Assembly: GCA_023254435.1 (NCBI GenBank) | Contig: JALRLM010000468.1 | Location: 1 to 36,221 of the forward strand | Origin: Hydrocarboniphaga sp. | GTDB lineage: Bacteria > Pseudomonadota > Gammaproteobacteria > Nevskiales > Nevskiaceae | Reading direction: 5' to 3' | Length of the DNA stretch: 36,221 bases | In this document: piece after piece, positions 19,467-29,096 of the stretch | Layout of the letters: the number at the start of each line of letters is the position of its first letter | Numbering within the stretch: the stretch's first letter is position 1 | The notes under the pieces: model-generated | What the model was told of the DNA's origin: nothing | Seen by the model: only the letters and a program-made list of their open reading frames with translations | The model's database searches: none | Position numbers and translations under genes: made by a program

Positions 19467-20444
19467 ATGAAGAAGCCCGTCAAGGTCGCCATCACCGGCG
19501 CCGCAGGCCAGATCGCCTACTCCCTCATCTTCCGCATTGCCAGCGGCTCCATGCTGGGCCCGGATCAGCCCGTGATCCTGCAGCTGCTGGATATCCCGGA
19601 TTCGCTGGAGAAGCTCAAGGGCACGGTCATGGAGATCGACGACTGCGCCTTCCCGCTCGTTTCCGGCATCGTCGCCACCGCCAATGCCAACGAAGCCTTC
19701 GACGGTACCGACTACGCCCTGCTCGTCGGCGCCCGCCCGCGCGGCCCCGGCATGGAGCGCAAGGACCTGCTCTCCGCCAACGGTGCCATCTTCGTCCCGC
19801 AGGGCAAGGCCCTGTCGGACAACGCCAGCCGTGACGTCAAGGTGCTCGTGGTCGGCAACCCGGCCAACACCAATGCGCTGATCGCCGCGTCGGCCGCCAA
19901 GAAGCTCGACCCCAAGCAGTTCACGGCCATGGTGCACCTGGACCACAACCGCGCCATCAGCCAGCTGGCCACCAAGACCGGCGTGTCGGGCAACGACATC
20001 GACAAGGTCATCATCTGGGGCAACCACTCGGCCACCCAGTACCCCGACGTCAGCCACACGACCATCGGCGGCAAGCCGGCCAAGAGCCTGGTCGATCAGG
20101 CCTGGATCGAGTCCGACTTCATCCCCACCGTGCAGCAGCGTGGCGCCGCCATCATCAAGGCGCGTGGCCTGTCGTCGGCCGCCTCGGCCGCTTCGGCCGC
20201 GGTCGATCACATGCGTGACTGGACGCTGGGCACCGACGGCAAGTGGGTGTCGATGGGCATTCCGTCCGACGGCAGCTACGGCATCGCCCCGGGCGTGATC
20301 TACGGCTACCCGGTGACCTGCAAGAACGGCCAGTACGAGATCGTGCAGGGCCTGTCGGTGGACGAGTTCAGCCGTGCGCGCATGACCGTCACCGAGACCG
20401 AGCTGCGCGAAGAGCGCGCCGCCATCGAGGACCTGCTCAAGTAA
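19467..20444 (+). CDS. mdh: Malate dehydrogenase (NAD-dependent)
   Basis: [44 protein letters not shown]...[20 protein letters not shown]...[13 protein letters not shown]...NHSATQYPD. Confidence 0.98.
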   Translation: MKKPVKVAITGAAGQIAYSLIFRIASGSMLGPDQPVILQLLDIPDSLEKLKGTVMEIDDCAFPLVSGIVATANANEAFDGTDYALLVGARPRGPGMERKDLLSANGAIFVPQGKALSDNASRDVKVLVVGNPANTNALIAASAAKKLDPKQFTAMVHLDHNRAISQLATKTGVSGNDIDKVIIWGNHSATQYPDVSHTTIGGKPAKSLVDQAWIESDFIPTVQQRGAAIIKARGLSSAASAASAAVDHMRDWTLGTDGKWVSMGIPSDGSYGIAPGVIYGYPVTCKNGQYEIVQGLSVDEFSRARMTVTETELREERAAIEDLLK

Positions 20445-20461
20445 GAGCGGCGTCCACGTTG

Positions 20462-20492
20462 CGAAAAAGGACGGCGCTGCCGTCCTTTTTCG
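20462..20492. terminator. Bidirectional Rho-independent terminator between mdh and the TonB-dependent receptor
   Basis: cgaaaaaggacggc-gct-gccgtcctttttcg, symmetric with A and T runs on both sides. Confidence 0.92.
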
Positions 20493-20523
20493 TTTGTGGA
20501 GCCGCGTGACTCGCGGCGGCTTT

Positions 20524-23049
20524 CTAGAAGTTGAGCCGCACCACGCCATAGAACTCGCGACCGCGATCCTGGCGCACGGCGCCGTAGTTGCCGGGGCCGA
20601 CGGGCTGGTCGGAGACCTGGGCCAGGATGCCTTCCTCGGTCAGGTTGCTGCCGAACACCGAGAAGCTCCAGGCGCCGCTCTTGGCGCCCATCGACACGCG
20701 CGCATTGAGCTGGATGGTCTCGTCCTGCAGCGTGTTCTCGTCGAGATCGGCGTCGAGGTAGCGCTTGGAGGTGTAGAGCGCCTCGACCGAGAACTGAAAG
20801 CCCCAGCCTGGCGAGAAGCCCGGCAGGCTCAGCTGCGGAATCAGGCTGGCCGTCCATTTCGGTGCAGACGGCAGCGTTTGCCCCGACAGGTCCTGGCACA
20901 TGGCATTGGCGCCCGGGCATTGGCTGATGCGCGGATCGCCCTCTTCGGCGCCGGCCGGCGCGGGGCCGTTGGGATAGTGGCGATAACTTGCATCGCTGTA
21001 GCCGACATTGGCGATCAGCTGCGTGCCCGGGAAGGGCGACAGCCAGCGGATATCGCCTTCGAAGCCCTGGGTCTCGGCCGAGGCCGCGTTCTGGATGTTG
21101 AAGGTGGTGCCGTCGAAGACCGACACCTGCAGGTTGTCGAAGCGCGTGTAGTACACGGCCAGGTTGGCGTCGAGCGTGTTGCCGAACAGCCGGCTCTTGA
21201 TACCGCCTTCGTAGGTGTTGGCGCGCTCGGGTTCGTACTGCAGGTTGTTGGCGTTGAACGGCAGCGCATTGAAGCCGCCGCCCTTGAAGCCCTTGGCGTA
21301 CATCAGGTACGTGCTGGTCTTGGGCGTGAGGTCGTACTTGATGCCGACCTTGGGCGAGCTTTCGTTCTCGCTGCGGCTCAGGTAGCTGTCGTGATTCGCC
21401 TGGCCCAGCACGGCGGGTAGGAAGATGGCACCCTGCGGCGCCTGGGACGACATGTGTCCGTCCTTGGTTTCGCGGCCCAGGCGCCAGCCCAGGATGCCGG
21501 CGAAGCGCTCGGTCAGATAGGTGGTGACCTGGCCGTAGGCCGAGTAGGCCTCCTGCTTCTGGTCCAGCAGCAGGGTGGCGCGCTCGCGGTTGGCCAGGCC
21601 CTGCAGCAGCGCGTCGTCGAGCGGTCCGGAGGTGAGTCGGCCGATCAGTGCGCTGAACTGCTCCGCCAGCGGACCGCCGATCGGCACGTCCTCGAAGCCC
21701 GAAGAGCGCGAGGCGATCACCAGAGCCGCCGCCGCGCCCAGATCCTCGACCATGACCAGATCGTTGCTGAGCAGGTTGGAGCGCAGGTAGTAGCCGCCGG
21801 CGATGAATTCGGTCTTGCCGAAGAAGCCGAACAGGCTCGGCGCGCTGCCCGTGAAACGCAGCTCCTGGCTGTACTGCGTGTAGGGCGTGGGCTTGACCAG
21901 GTCGAGCCGCACGGCCGGAATCGGCGAGAAGTCGAAGTCGATGCTGCGCTGGCGGACGTCGTTCTTGGCATAGGCCGTCACCGAAGTGAGGTCGAGCGAG
22001 GTCAGGCCCAGCACGCTGCCGAAGGGATAACGGAAATTGGCCTGCGCCGTGTCGGTGTAGATTTCGACGCGCGAATCGACATTGCTCGAGAGCAGGTTGT
22101 TGTAGGCGTCGGCCTCGGCGCGCGGATCGTACTGCCGGAACAGCGCCAGGCTGTTGGCGGTGGCCTTCGACAGCTGGAACAGGTTGCCGTTGGCTTTCTG
22201 GCTTCCGGCCGAGACCGCGAGCATGAGCTCACCCTCGCCGAACAGATTGGTGAAGCGCAGCTTGCCTCGCCCGGCGCTGGCATCGAGATCGGCTTCGCGA
22301 CGGCCCAGAGCGGTGTTGTAGAACAGCCCGTCGTAGGCCGTCACGGCGCCGCCGATGCGCGAATAGATGCCGTCGGCGATCGGCACCGACACGCCGCCGC
22401 GCGCGTCGCGAATCTCCATGTCGTCGCGCATCAGCACGGTGACGTCGCCGGCGGTGAACTGATCGGGTTCCACTGTCGCCAGGTTGACCACGCCGGCGAT
22501 GGTGTTCTTGCCGAACAGCGCGCCCTGCGCGCCGCGAATGACCTCGACGCGGTCTACGTCATACATCAGCGCATTGAGAAAGCCGCTGCGGCCGTAGTAG
22601 ACGTCGTCGATGATGACGCCGACCGACGACTCGAAGCCGACGTTCGAGGCCGGCGTGCCGTAGCCGCGAATGCGGATCTCGCCGGCGAACGGCGACACCC
22701 GCATCTGCATGTTCGGCACGTAGCCGTTGAGATCGTTGGGGACCAGGATCTTGGAGTTCTTGAGCGCCTCGCCCGAGATCGCGCTGACCGAGGCCGGCAC
22801 CTGCCGCAGCGACTGCTTGATCTTCTGCGAGGTGACCACCACCTCTTCGAGCTCCACGGCATCGGAGTCGCGCGTGAGCTTGTCATCGCCCGTTTCGGTG
22901 GCGACGTCGACCGCGATGGCGTCGAGTTCCTGCGACGCAGTGCTGGTTTGCGGCTCCTGGGCCTGCGCGGACTGCATCCCCGCCCAGCCCAGCAGCAAGC
23001 CCGTCAATGCGCGGCGCATCGCCGACGCGGTCCATTGCTTCTCGCCCAT
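20524..23049 (-). CDS. TonB-dependent outer-membrane receptor
   Basis: Signal peptide; TonB-box-like ELEEVVVTSQK; plug VPASVSAISGEALKN...DVDRVEVIRGAQGALFGKNTIAGVVNL; C-terminal GREFYGVVRLNF. Confidence 0.95.
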   Translation of the reverse strand: MGEKQWTASAMRRALTGLLLGWAGMQSAQAQEPQTSTASQELDAIAVDVATETGDDKLTRDSDAVELEEVVVTSQKIKQSLRQVPASVSAISGEALKNSKILVPNDLNGYVPNMQMRVSPFAGEIRIRGYGTPASNVGFESSVGVIIDDVYYGRSGFLNALMYDVDRVEVIRGAQGALFGKNTIAGVVNLATVEPDQFTAGDVTVLMRDDMEIRDARGGVSVPIADGIYSRIGGAVTAYDGLFYNTALGRREADLDASAGRGKLRFTNLFGEGELMLAVSAGSQKANGNLFQLSKATANSLALFRQYDPRAEADAYNNLLSSNVDSRVEIYTDTAQANFRYPFGSVLGLTSLDLTSVTAYAKNDVRQRSIDFDFSPIPAVRLDLVKPTPYTQYSQELRFTGSAPSLFGFFGKTEFIAGGYYLRSNLLSNDLVMVEDLGAAAALVIASRSSGFEDVPIGGPLAEQFSALIGRLTSGPLDDALLQGLANRERATLLLDQKQEAYSAYGQVTTYLTERFAGILGWRLGRETKDGHMSSQAPQGAIFLPAVLGQANHDSYLSRSENESSPKVGIKYDLTPKTSTYLMYAKGFKGGGFNALPFNANNLQYEPERANTYEGGIKSRLFGNTLDANLAVYYTRFDNLQVSVFDGTTFNIQNAASAETQGFEGDIRWLSPFPGTQLIANVGYSDASYRHYPNGPAPAGAEEGDPRISQCPGANAMCQDLSGQTLPSAPKWTASLIPQLSLPGFSPGWGFQFSVEALYTSKRYLDADLDENTLQDETIQLNARVSMGAKSGAWSFSVFGSNLTEEGILAQVSDQPVGPGNYGAVRQDRGREFYGVVRLNF

Positions 23050-23467
23050 TGTCGCGTTCCCCGACGGGCCGGCATCCGGCGTGCCGACCTTCCCTTTAAG
23101 ATGGATCCCACCCTGTCAGTTTCAGACTGTCAGGTCCATTTGTAACGCTAAGGTAACCGCGCCGGCCGAACCTGCGAACACCAGAAAGCCCGCAGGATTT
23201 CCACCAGATGGATTGCGTACGCACAGAAATTGCGTAAAAACTCTGCCTCATGCGGCCGCTAGCATGGGCGACGCAATCCGACCGGTCGAACTGTAAGGTG
23301 CCGTGCATCACCGGCAGGCGTCAGGTCGGAGCGTATTAGGGGAATTAGGTCACGATCCGCATCCGCCTTTCGCGTTACGGATTGGTGCAAGGGCTCGCTC
23401 CAGAGGCTGGGTGAGCCGATTCGAAAACGAAAAGCGCCCTCGCCGGGCGTCGTAGGGAGATAGTTCG

Positions 23468-26314
23468 ATGATGCGTCGTTCCGACCGCCTGTCGTGGCGG
23501 AGGCTCGTGCTGGCCATGGCTGCCGCTTCCGTCCTGGCCGCTTGCACGTCTCCCGACGACGACGACAGCCCTACCGAAGTCACTTCGCTGACGGGCACCA
23601 TCACCGGCACCATCCTCGACTCCAACGGCACCGCCCTGGCCGGAGTCACGGTCCGCTATACCGGATCAGGCGAAGACGGTGCGACGCTGACGGCCACCAC
23701 CAACGAGATCGGCCAGTTCTCGATGCCCGGCGTGACGGTGACCGGCGTCGCCGGCACCTCCATTAACGACGCCAACGGCCCGATCACGCTGTCCCTGGTG
23801 CCGCCCGCGGGTTACATGAGCGCCACCGTGAACGTGACGCCAGAGGCGCAGACCACGGGCTCGGTCGGCGGCGGCACCATCTTCATCGACAACTTCAACG
23901 TGGGCATGGGCACGGTCAAGCTGCCCGCGCTCAACACCGGCCTCAGCGGCGTGCTGCGCGATTCCAGCACCGGCAGTGCGGTGGCGGGGGCTTCGCTGCG
24001 CCTGGACTTCAAGGGTGTGGAGTTCGATCAGGACGGCGCCACCAACGGCGTGGCGGCGACCTACGACTCCGGCGCCAACCTGAGCACCACCTCGGCCGCG
24101 GACGGCAGCTTCAGCTTCACCGGCATCTATGCCGATGCCTGCGTACAGCTGCGCGCCGTCAACCTGTCGATCCAGAGCATCACCGGCGCGTCCGCGCCGT
24201 GCAGCGTCAACGGCGCCAGCACCGACAGCACCGCGCTGAATCTGGCGACCACCGACGACGGCGGCGTCATCAACCTCGCCAACGTCAGCGTCTCGACCTT
24301 CGTCAGCGGCGACACCGTGGCGCCCTACGTCGCCTCGGTCGATGGCGTGGTCGACCCCAGCATCACGCCCGCGCAGCTCGAGAGCAGCGTCGGCACGACC
24401 TTCAACGTGCGCTTCAGCGAGGGCATGAACAGCGAGCTGCTCGACGCCAGCCAGGTCACGGTCACCACCGGCACCGCGCCGAACCTGAGCTCGGTCGGCG
24501 TGGCCAGCGCGGGCATGCAGAACGGCAACACGGCGGTCATCACGCTGGCCAGCGCGCTGCCGGCCAGCACACGCGTAACCATCAGCATCACGCGGCAGTC
24601 GCTCAAGGACCTCGCCGGCAACGGCATCGCCGACAGCAGCGGCGTCGCCTACGACAGCCTGACCACCCAGGATCTGGTGCTGTCCTTCGTCACCTTCGGC
24701 TCGTCGAGCAGCATCGCCGACGCGGCCACCGTCGCGCAGTTCAGTGCGCCCCTGAGCACCACGGATCTGGCCTACGTCACCACCAATGCGCTGGTCGACA
24801 CCGTGTCGGCGGAGTCCGAAAGCATCCGTCCGGCGCTGACGCGCACGGGGGGCTCGTCCGCCTATCCGACCACTCCCTTGATCGAGCAGCTCAACTCGAG
24901 TGCATCGGCCGTGGCGCTCAATGCCCTGCTCGATGCGGTGGCGCCGGACGATGCGCGACAGGTCGATGTCGGCACCGGACGTGTGCGCGTCACGGTGCCG
25001 GCCAACGCCACCGACTTCGTGGTCTGGCTCGAGCGCGCCAACGCCAGGCTCGACGTGCTGTTCTACCCGGTCTACATGGGCGGCGGTAATCCGCAGGCCA
25101 CCGGTGTGATCCTCAACAACGGCCCCTCCTACGTGATCGCGCCCAACGGTGCCGCGCTCTTCGACTTGGTTGTGCGTGGCGGCAGCGCCACGGTGCAGCC
25201 AGGAGACGTCTTCCACATCGTGTCGCGCAACAGCTCGCAGGCCCAGGGCGGCAGCGCCACGCTGGCGCTGCAGGACGTCGGTCGTCCGTCGGTGGCGCTG
25301 CAGCTGCTGGACCAGATCATGTACGGCGACAGCACCGGGCCGTCGGGCGGCGGTGGCACGGTGGTGATTCCGGGCGACGCCGAGCCGGCCACGGTGCTGC
25401 TGTCGATCACGCCGCAGGCGGCCGACGTCAACGACGCCGAGGACGGTTTCATCAACGACAACTGGCGCGGCACCGCCGAACTGCAAGGGCGCTCCAGCGC
25501 CGTTCTGCAGGCTTCGGGCTTCGCCACCAGCCTGGCGACCACCAACCGCGCCATCGGCGACGCCACCGGCACGGGCGCCTTCCTGGCCAACACCGCGCCG
25601 ACCATCGGCGTGGCCCTCACCGAGCCAGGTGCTTATACCGATGCGGCGCCCGAGCTGGAGAATTCCAGCGTCGAGCTGTCGGGCTTCGGCGTGCTCAACA
25701 ATACCGCGACCGAGGACGGCGGCAGCGCGAACCTGTTCGTGGCGCGCATCAGCAACATCTTCACGCTCGCCAATGACTCCACGGGCGGCGACGTCACGCT
25801 CGATATCACGCCATCGATCCGCGATCTCAACAATGTCGCGCCGATCGCCGAAACACGTGCGCTCGTGCAGTTGGCCGACCGCATGCCGCCGATCATGCTG
25901 CTGGCCTTCTACGACGGCACCAACTTCGTGTTTCGCTTCAACGAGGCGGTGGCGGCGAGCGGGCAGATCGTGCTGCAGAACTGCGCCGCCACCATCGACG
26001 TGGCCGAAGACGAGGTCACCCAGCCCGATTCGCTGACCTTCGTCGTGCCGGCGGCGGTGGTGACGGCTCAGGTCGCCGATGTGACCACCTGTTTCACGGT
26101 CGGCAACTACACCGAGTCCGTCTACACCGGTGACAACCTCGGAAGCCTGACGGCCGTGGAGCCCCCGGCCGGCGACGTCTTCCCGCATGGCGCGATCTCG
26201 TACGCCACGATCCCCGATCTGGCGGCACCGACCGCGAACACCTGGGCGAACTGGGACGCGGAAGGCCTGGGCATCGGCATTCCCAGCTTCGCGATGGCTG
26301 ATATCCGTCAATAA
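23468..26314 (+). CDS. Large secreted lipoprotein (948 aa), paralogue of lipoprotein A; lipoprotein B
   Basis: Lipobox LAAC in MMRRSDRLSWRRLVLAMAAASVLAACTSPDDDD; GTITGTILDSNGTALAGVTVRY; Ig-like SVGTTFNVRFSEGMNSELL; PPIMLLAFYDGTNFVFRFNEAV parallels PPVMTKAFFDGTNWVFQFNEPV in lipoprotein A. Confidence 0.88.
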   Translation: MMRRSDRLSWRRLVLAMAAASVLAACTSPDDDDSPTEVTSLTGTITGTILDSNGTALAGVTVRYTGSGEDGATLTATTNEIGQFSMPGVTVTGVAGTSINDANGPITLSLVPPAGYMSATVNVTPEAQTTGSVGGGTIFIDNFNVGMGTVKLPALNTGLSGVLRDSSTGSAVAGASLRLDFKGVEFDQDGATNGVAATYDSGANLSTTSAADGSFSFTGIYADACVQLRAVNLSIQSITGASAPCSVNGASTDSTALNLATTDDGGVINLANVSVSTFVSGDTVAPYVASVDGVVDPSITPAQLESSVGTTFNVRFSEGMNSELLDASQVTVTTGTAPNLSSVGVASAGMQNGNTAVITLASALPASTRVTISITRQSLKDLAGNGIADSSGVAYDSLTTQDLVLSFVTFGSSSSIADAATVAQFSAPLSTTDLAYVTTNALVDTVSAESESIRPALTRTGGSSAYPTTPLIEQLNSSASAVALNALLDAVAPDDARQVDVGTGRVRVTVPANATDFVVWLERANARLDVLFYPVYMGGGNPQATGVILNNGPSYVIAPNGAALFDLVVRGGSATVQPGDVFHIVSRNSSQAQGGSATLALQDVGRPSVALQLLDQIMYGDSTGPSGGGGTVVIPGDAEPATVLLSITPQAADVNDAEDGFINDNWRGTAELQGRSSAVLQASGFATSLATTNRAIGDATGTGAFLANTAPTIGVALTEPGAYTDAAPELENSSVELSGFGVLNNTATEDGGSANLFVARISNIFTLANDSTGGDVTLDITPSIRDLNNVAPIAETRALVQLADRMPPIMLLAFYDGTNFVFRFNEAVAASGQIVLQNCAATIDVAEDEVTQPDSLTFVVPAAVVTAQVADVTTCFTVGNYTESVYTGDNLGSLTAVEPPAGDVFPHGAISYATIPDLAAPTANTWANWDAEGLGIGIPSFAMADIRQ

Positions 26315-26359
26315 GGCCGCAAGCCCGACGCGTTTCTCTCGCAGACGGAATACGAGCCC

Positions 26360-28006
26360 ATGACGGCACATAGCAAGTTGGCGGCCTTGCCGCAGGCCGC
26401 GCGCCTGCGACAAGGACTGCTGCTGGGCACGGCGGTGGCGCTGTTGAGCGGCTGCTCGTCGATCTTCAAGCCCGAAGGTCCCGCGCAGCCGCAAAGCGTG
26501 GTCGGCAAGCTGCCCGAGAAATGGGCGGGCGCCGCGTCGGCGGAGCCGATGGGCGAGGGCTGGCTCGAGGAGTTCGGCGACGCCACGCTGCAGGCCATGG
26601 TCGAGGAGGCCTGGTCCAACAATGCCACGCTGCTGTCGGCCATCTCGCGCCGCGATGCCGCAGCGGCCAAGGCCGCGGTGGACAAGGCCGGACGCCTGCC
26701 ACGGCTCGATTTTCAAGGCGGTGTCGGCCGTCAGCGCCAGATCAACGACTTCCTCGGCAACAGCACCTTCGTGCCTGACGAGGCCTACATCTCGCGCATC
26801 CGCTTCGGCCTGGGCCTGTCGTGGGAACTCGACGTCTGGAATCGTGCCACCGATCTGGCCAACGCCGCGCTCGGCGACGTCGCCTCGGCGATGCTCGATG
26901 TCGAAGCCGCCAAGTTCTCGCTGGCCGGCCAGGCCGCGACACTGTGGTTTACGTTCCTGGCCGCCGATCAGAAAGTCAGGCTCGCCCAGGACATCGAAGC
27001 CAACTTCGTGGAAGCCGAGCGCATTGCGGGCGAACGCCAGTCGGGCGGTCTGATCACCACGGCCGAGTTGATCAAGCTGCGCACCGATCTGGCGGTTTCG
27101 CGTGGCGAGATCATTGCCCGCCAGCTGGAGCGCGACCGCGCCGCGCGTGCGCTCGAAGTGCTGATCGGCCGCTATCCGGCCAACGCACTGCAGGCTTCGG
27201 TGGAGCTGCCCAGGATGCCCGATCCCGTCGTCGCCGGCGTGCCGTCGAGCCTGCTCGAGCGCCGTCCCGACATCCAGGCGGCGAGCCTGCGCGTGCTGGC
27301 CAGCGACAAGCGCCTGCTCGCGGCCAAGAAGAATCTGCTGCCGCGGTTCTCGATCACGGGATCGGTGGCGACGCAAGCCAAGTATCGCGACCTGTTGTTC
27401 GACCAGGACACCTTCACCTGGTCGCTGGGCGGCGGCATCCTGCAGCCGCTGTTCGACGGCGGCCAGATTCGCGCCGGCATTCGCGCCCAGCGCGCTTTGC
27501 TGACGGAGTCGGTGCAGAAGTATCGCGAGAAAGCCTACGGCGCCTTCCGCGAAGTGGAGGACGGCCTCGGTGCGGAGACGGCATTGCGGGCTCAGCTCGT
27601 CTACCTGCAGACCGCGCTCGAGCTGTCGGTCGACAACGAAAAGCTTGCGCAGCAAAGCTTCGCCAACGGCACGCTCGACGCCAATGCGCGCCTCGCGACG
27701 CAGCGTGGAACGCTGCAGACGCGTGCCCGTCTCGTCGACCTGCAACTGGCACTGCTGACCAATCGCGTCGCGCTCGACCTGGCGCTGGGCGGCAGCCCGC
27801 TCGTGCGTGAAGAACCGGGTGAGCAGGACGGCGCAGAAACCGCCAACCCGTCCGCCGATTCGGCCGACACCGTCAGCCGCATCGTCGATTCGATGAGCAA
27901 TGAATCGGCGATGGATGCCGCCTCGGCACCGTCGCCTGTTGCCGAGCCCACGGCCGTCTCCGTTTCGAACACCTCGTCCGCCGTGGCGGCCTTGCCGTCC
28001 CCTTAA
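26360..28006 (+). CDS. Outer-membrane efflux lipoprotein (TolC/OprM/NodT family)
   Basis: Lipobox LSGCSS; PEKWAGAASAEPMGEGWLEEFGDATLQAMVEEAWSNNATLLSAISRRDAA; RRPDIQAASLRVLASDKRLLAAKKNLLPRFSITGS. Confidence 0.95.
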   Translation: MTAHSKLAALPQAARLRQGLLLGTAVALLSGCSSIFKPEGPAQPQSVVGKLPEKWAGAASAEPMGEGWLEEFGDATLQAMVEEAWSNNATLLSAISRRDAAAAKAAVDKAGRLPRLDFQGGVGRQRQINDFLGNSTFVPDEAYISRIRFGLGLSWELDVWNRATDLANAALGDVASAMLDVEAAKFSLAGQAATLWFTFLAADQKVRLAQDIEANFVEAERIAGERQSGGLITTAELIKLRTDLAVSRGEIIARQLERDRAARALEVLIGRYPANALQASVELPRMPDPVVAGVPSSLLERRPDIQAASLRVLASDKRLLAAKKNLLPRFSITGSVATQAKYRDLLFDQDTFTWSLGGGILQPLFDGGQIRAGIRAQRALLTESVQKYREKAYGAFREVEDGLGAETALRAQLVYLQTALELSVDNEKLAQQSFANGTLDANARLATQRGTLQTRARLVDLQLALLTNRVALDLALGGSPLVREEPGEQDGAETANPSADSADTVSRIVDSMSNESAMDAASAPSPVAEPTAVSVSNTSSAVAALPSP

Positions 28007-28018
28007 GCCGTCACCGCC

Positions 28019-28906
28019 ATGATCCTGTTCCGCAAAATCACTTTCTACATCGCGCTGATCAGCCTCGCGCTGATGTCGGTGCAGGTGTATCGCCTGTCGC
28101 GCAAGGCGCCCGAGCAGCCGCCGCTGGTGCAGCCGCCGACCAAGCCGGCGACCCGCGGCATCAGCGCCGCCGGCCTCGTCGAAGCGATACACGACAACAC
28201 GCTGCTGGGTTCGCCCGTGGCCGGCATCGTCGCGCAGGTTTTTGTGGAAGTCGGCGACGACATCAAGAAGGATCAGCCGTTGTTCCAGATCGATGACCGC
28301 GATATCCAGTCGCAGCTCAAGATCCAGAAGGCGAATCTCACGGTCGCCCAGGCGCAGCTCAAGCGCGTCATGGCCGCCTACAGCCGCCTGACGGGCGTCA
28401 GCGATCCCTATGCCGTCACCAAGGGCGAAGTCTCCGCGCGCGCGGATGAGGTCGAGGTCGCCAAGGCCCAGGTCGCCGCCGCGCAGTCGGCCGTCGCCGC
28501 CTCGCAGTCGCTGGTCGATCGCATGATCGTGCGCTCGCCCATCGACGGTCGCATCCTGCAGATGAGCCTGTCGGTCGGCGAATTCGTGTCGCCGCAGTCG
28601 CCCACGCCGCCGATGGTGCTCGGCGAAGTCGGCGAGATGCAGGTGCGCGCCGACGTCGACGAGCAGATCGCGCCGCGCATCGTCGCGGGCAAGAACGCGG
28701 TGGGCTACATCAAAGGCGAGCCCGATCGCCCGATTCCGCTGAGCTTCGTGCGCATCGAGCCGCTCGTGGTGCCCAAGCGCTCGCTGACCGGCATGGCGGC
28801 CGAGCGTGTCGACACGCGCGTGCTGCAGGTGATCTTCAAGTTCGCCAACTCACCCGACCGGCCGATCTACGTCGGCCAGCAGATGGATCTCTACATCGAG
28901 GAGTGA
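28019..28906 (+). CDS. HlyD/DevB-type periplasmic adaptor (membrane fusion protein)
   Basis: N-terminal TM; GLVEAIHDNTLLGSPVAGIVAQVFVEVGDDIKKDQPLFQIDDRDIQSQLKIQKANLTVAQAQLKR; MIVRSPIDGRILQMSLSVGEFV; 12 nt downstream of the TolC-like gene. Confidence 0.93.
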   Translation: MILFRKITFYIALISLALMSVQVYRLSRKAPEQPPLVQPPTKPATRGISAAGLVEAIHDNTLLGSPVAGIVAQVFVEVGDDIKKDQPLFQIDDRDIQSQLKIQKANLTVAQAQLKRVMAAYSRLTGVSDPYAVTKGEVSARADEVEVAKAQVAAAQSAVAASQSLVDRMIVRSPIDGRILQMSLSVGEFVSPQSPTPPMVLGEVGEMQVRADVDEQIAPRIVAGKNAVGYIKGEPDRPIPLSFVRIEPLVVPKRSLTGMAAERVDTRVLQVIFKFANSPDRPIYVGQQMDLYIEE

Positions 28907-29096
28907 GGCGCGCCGCAGTCGCCTGCGCGCCTTCCACGCCACGAGCCATGCTTGTCCTGGCGGCGCCTGACTCGGTGAATCCTGAGCTTGCGCCTTCGTA
29001 GGGCGGGGCCAGACCTGCCGTTTCGTGGAGTTGTGGTGGTCTGCATCGGGCCGGGTCGCCTGTGCAGCGAGGCTCCGCAGGCCACGATCCTGGCCT

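Noticed and set aside
21454-23145. 563-aa plus ORF opposite the TonB-dependent receptor
   Set aside because: No recognisable motifs; the minus strand encodes clear TonB plug and barrel signatures.
23666-28192. 1508-aa minus-strand ORF opposite lipoprotein B, TolC and adaptor genes
   Set aside because: Low-complexity Arg/Gly/Asp/His translation spanning several genuine genes; high-GC antisense artefact.
28906-28932. Hairpin AGGCGCGC-N11-GCGCGCCT after the adaptor gene as an intrinsic terminator
   Set aside because: Strong stem overlapping the stop codon but no following T-run; not called as a terminator.
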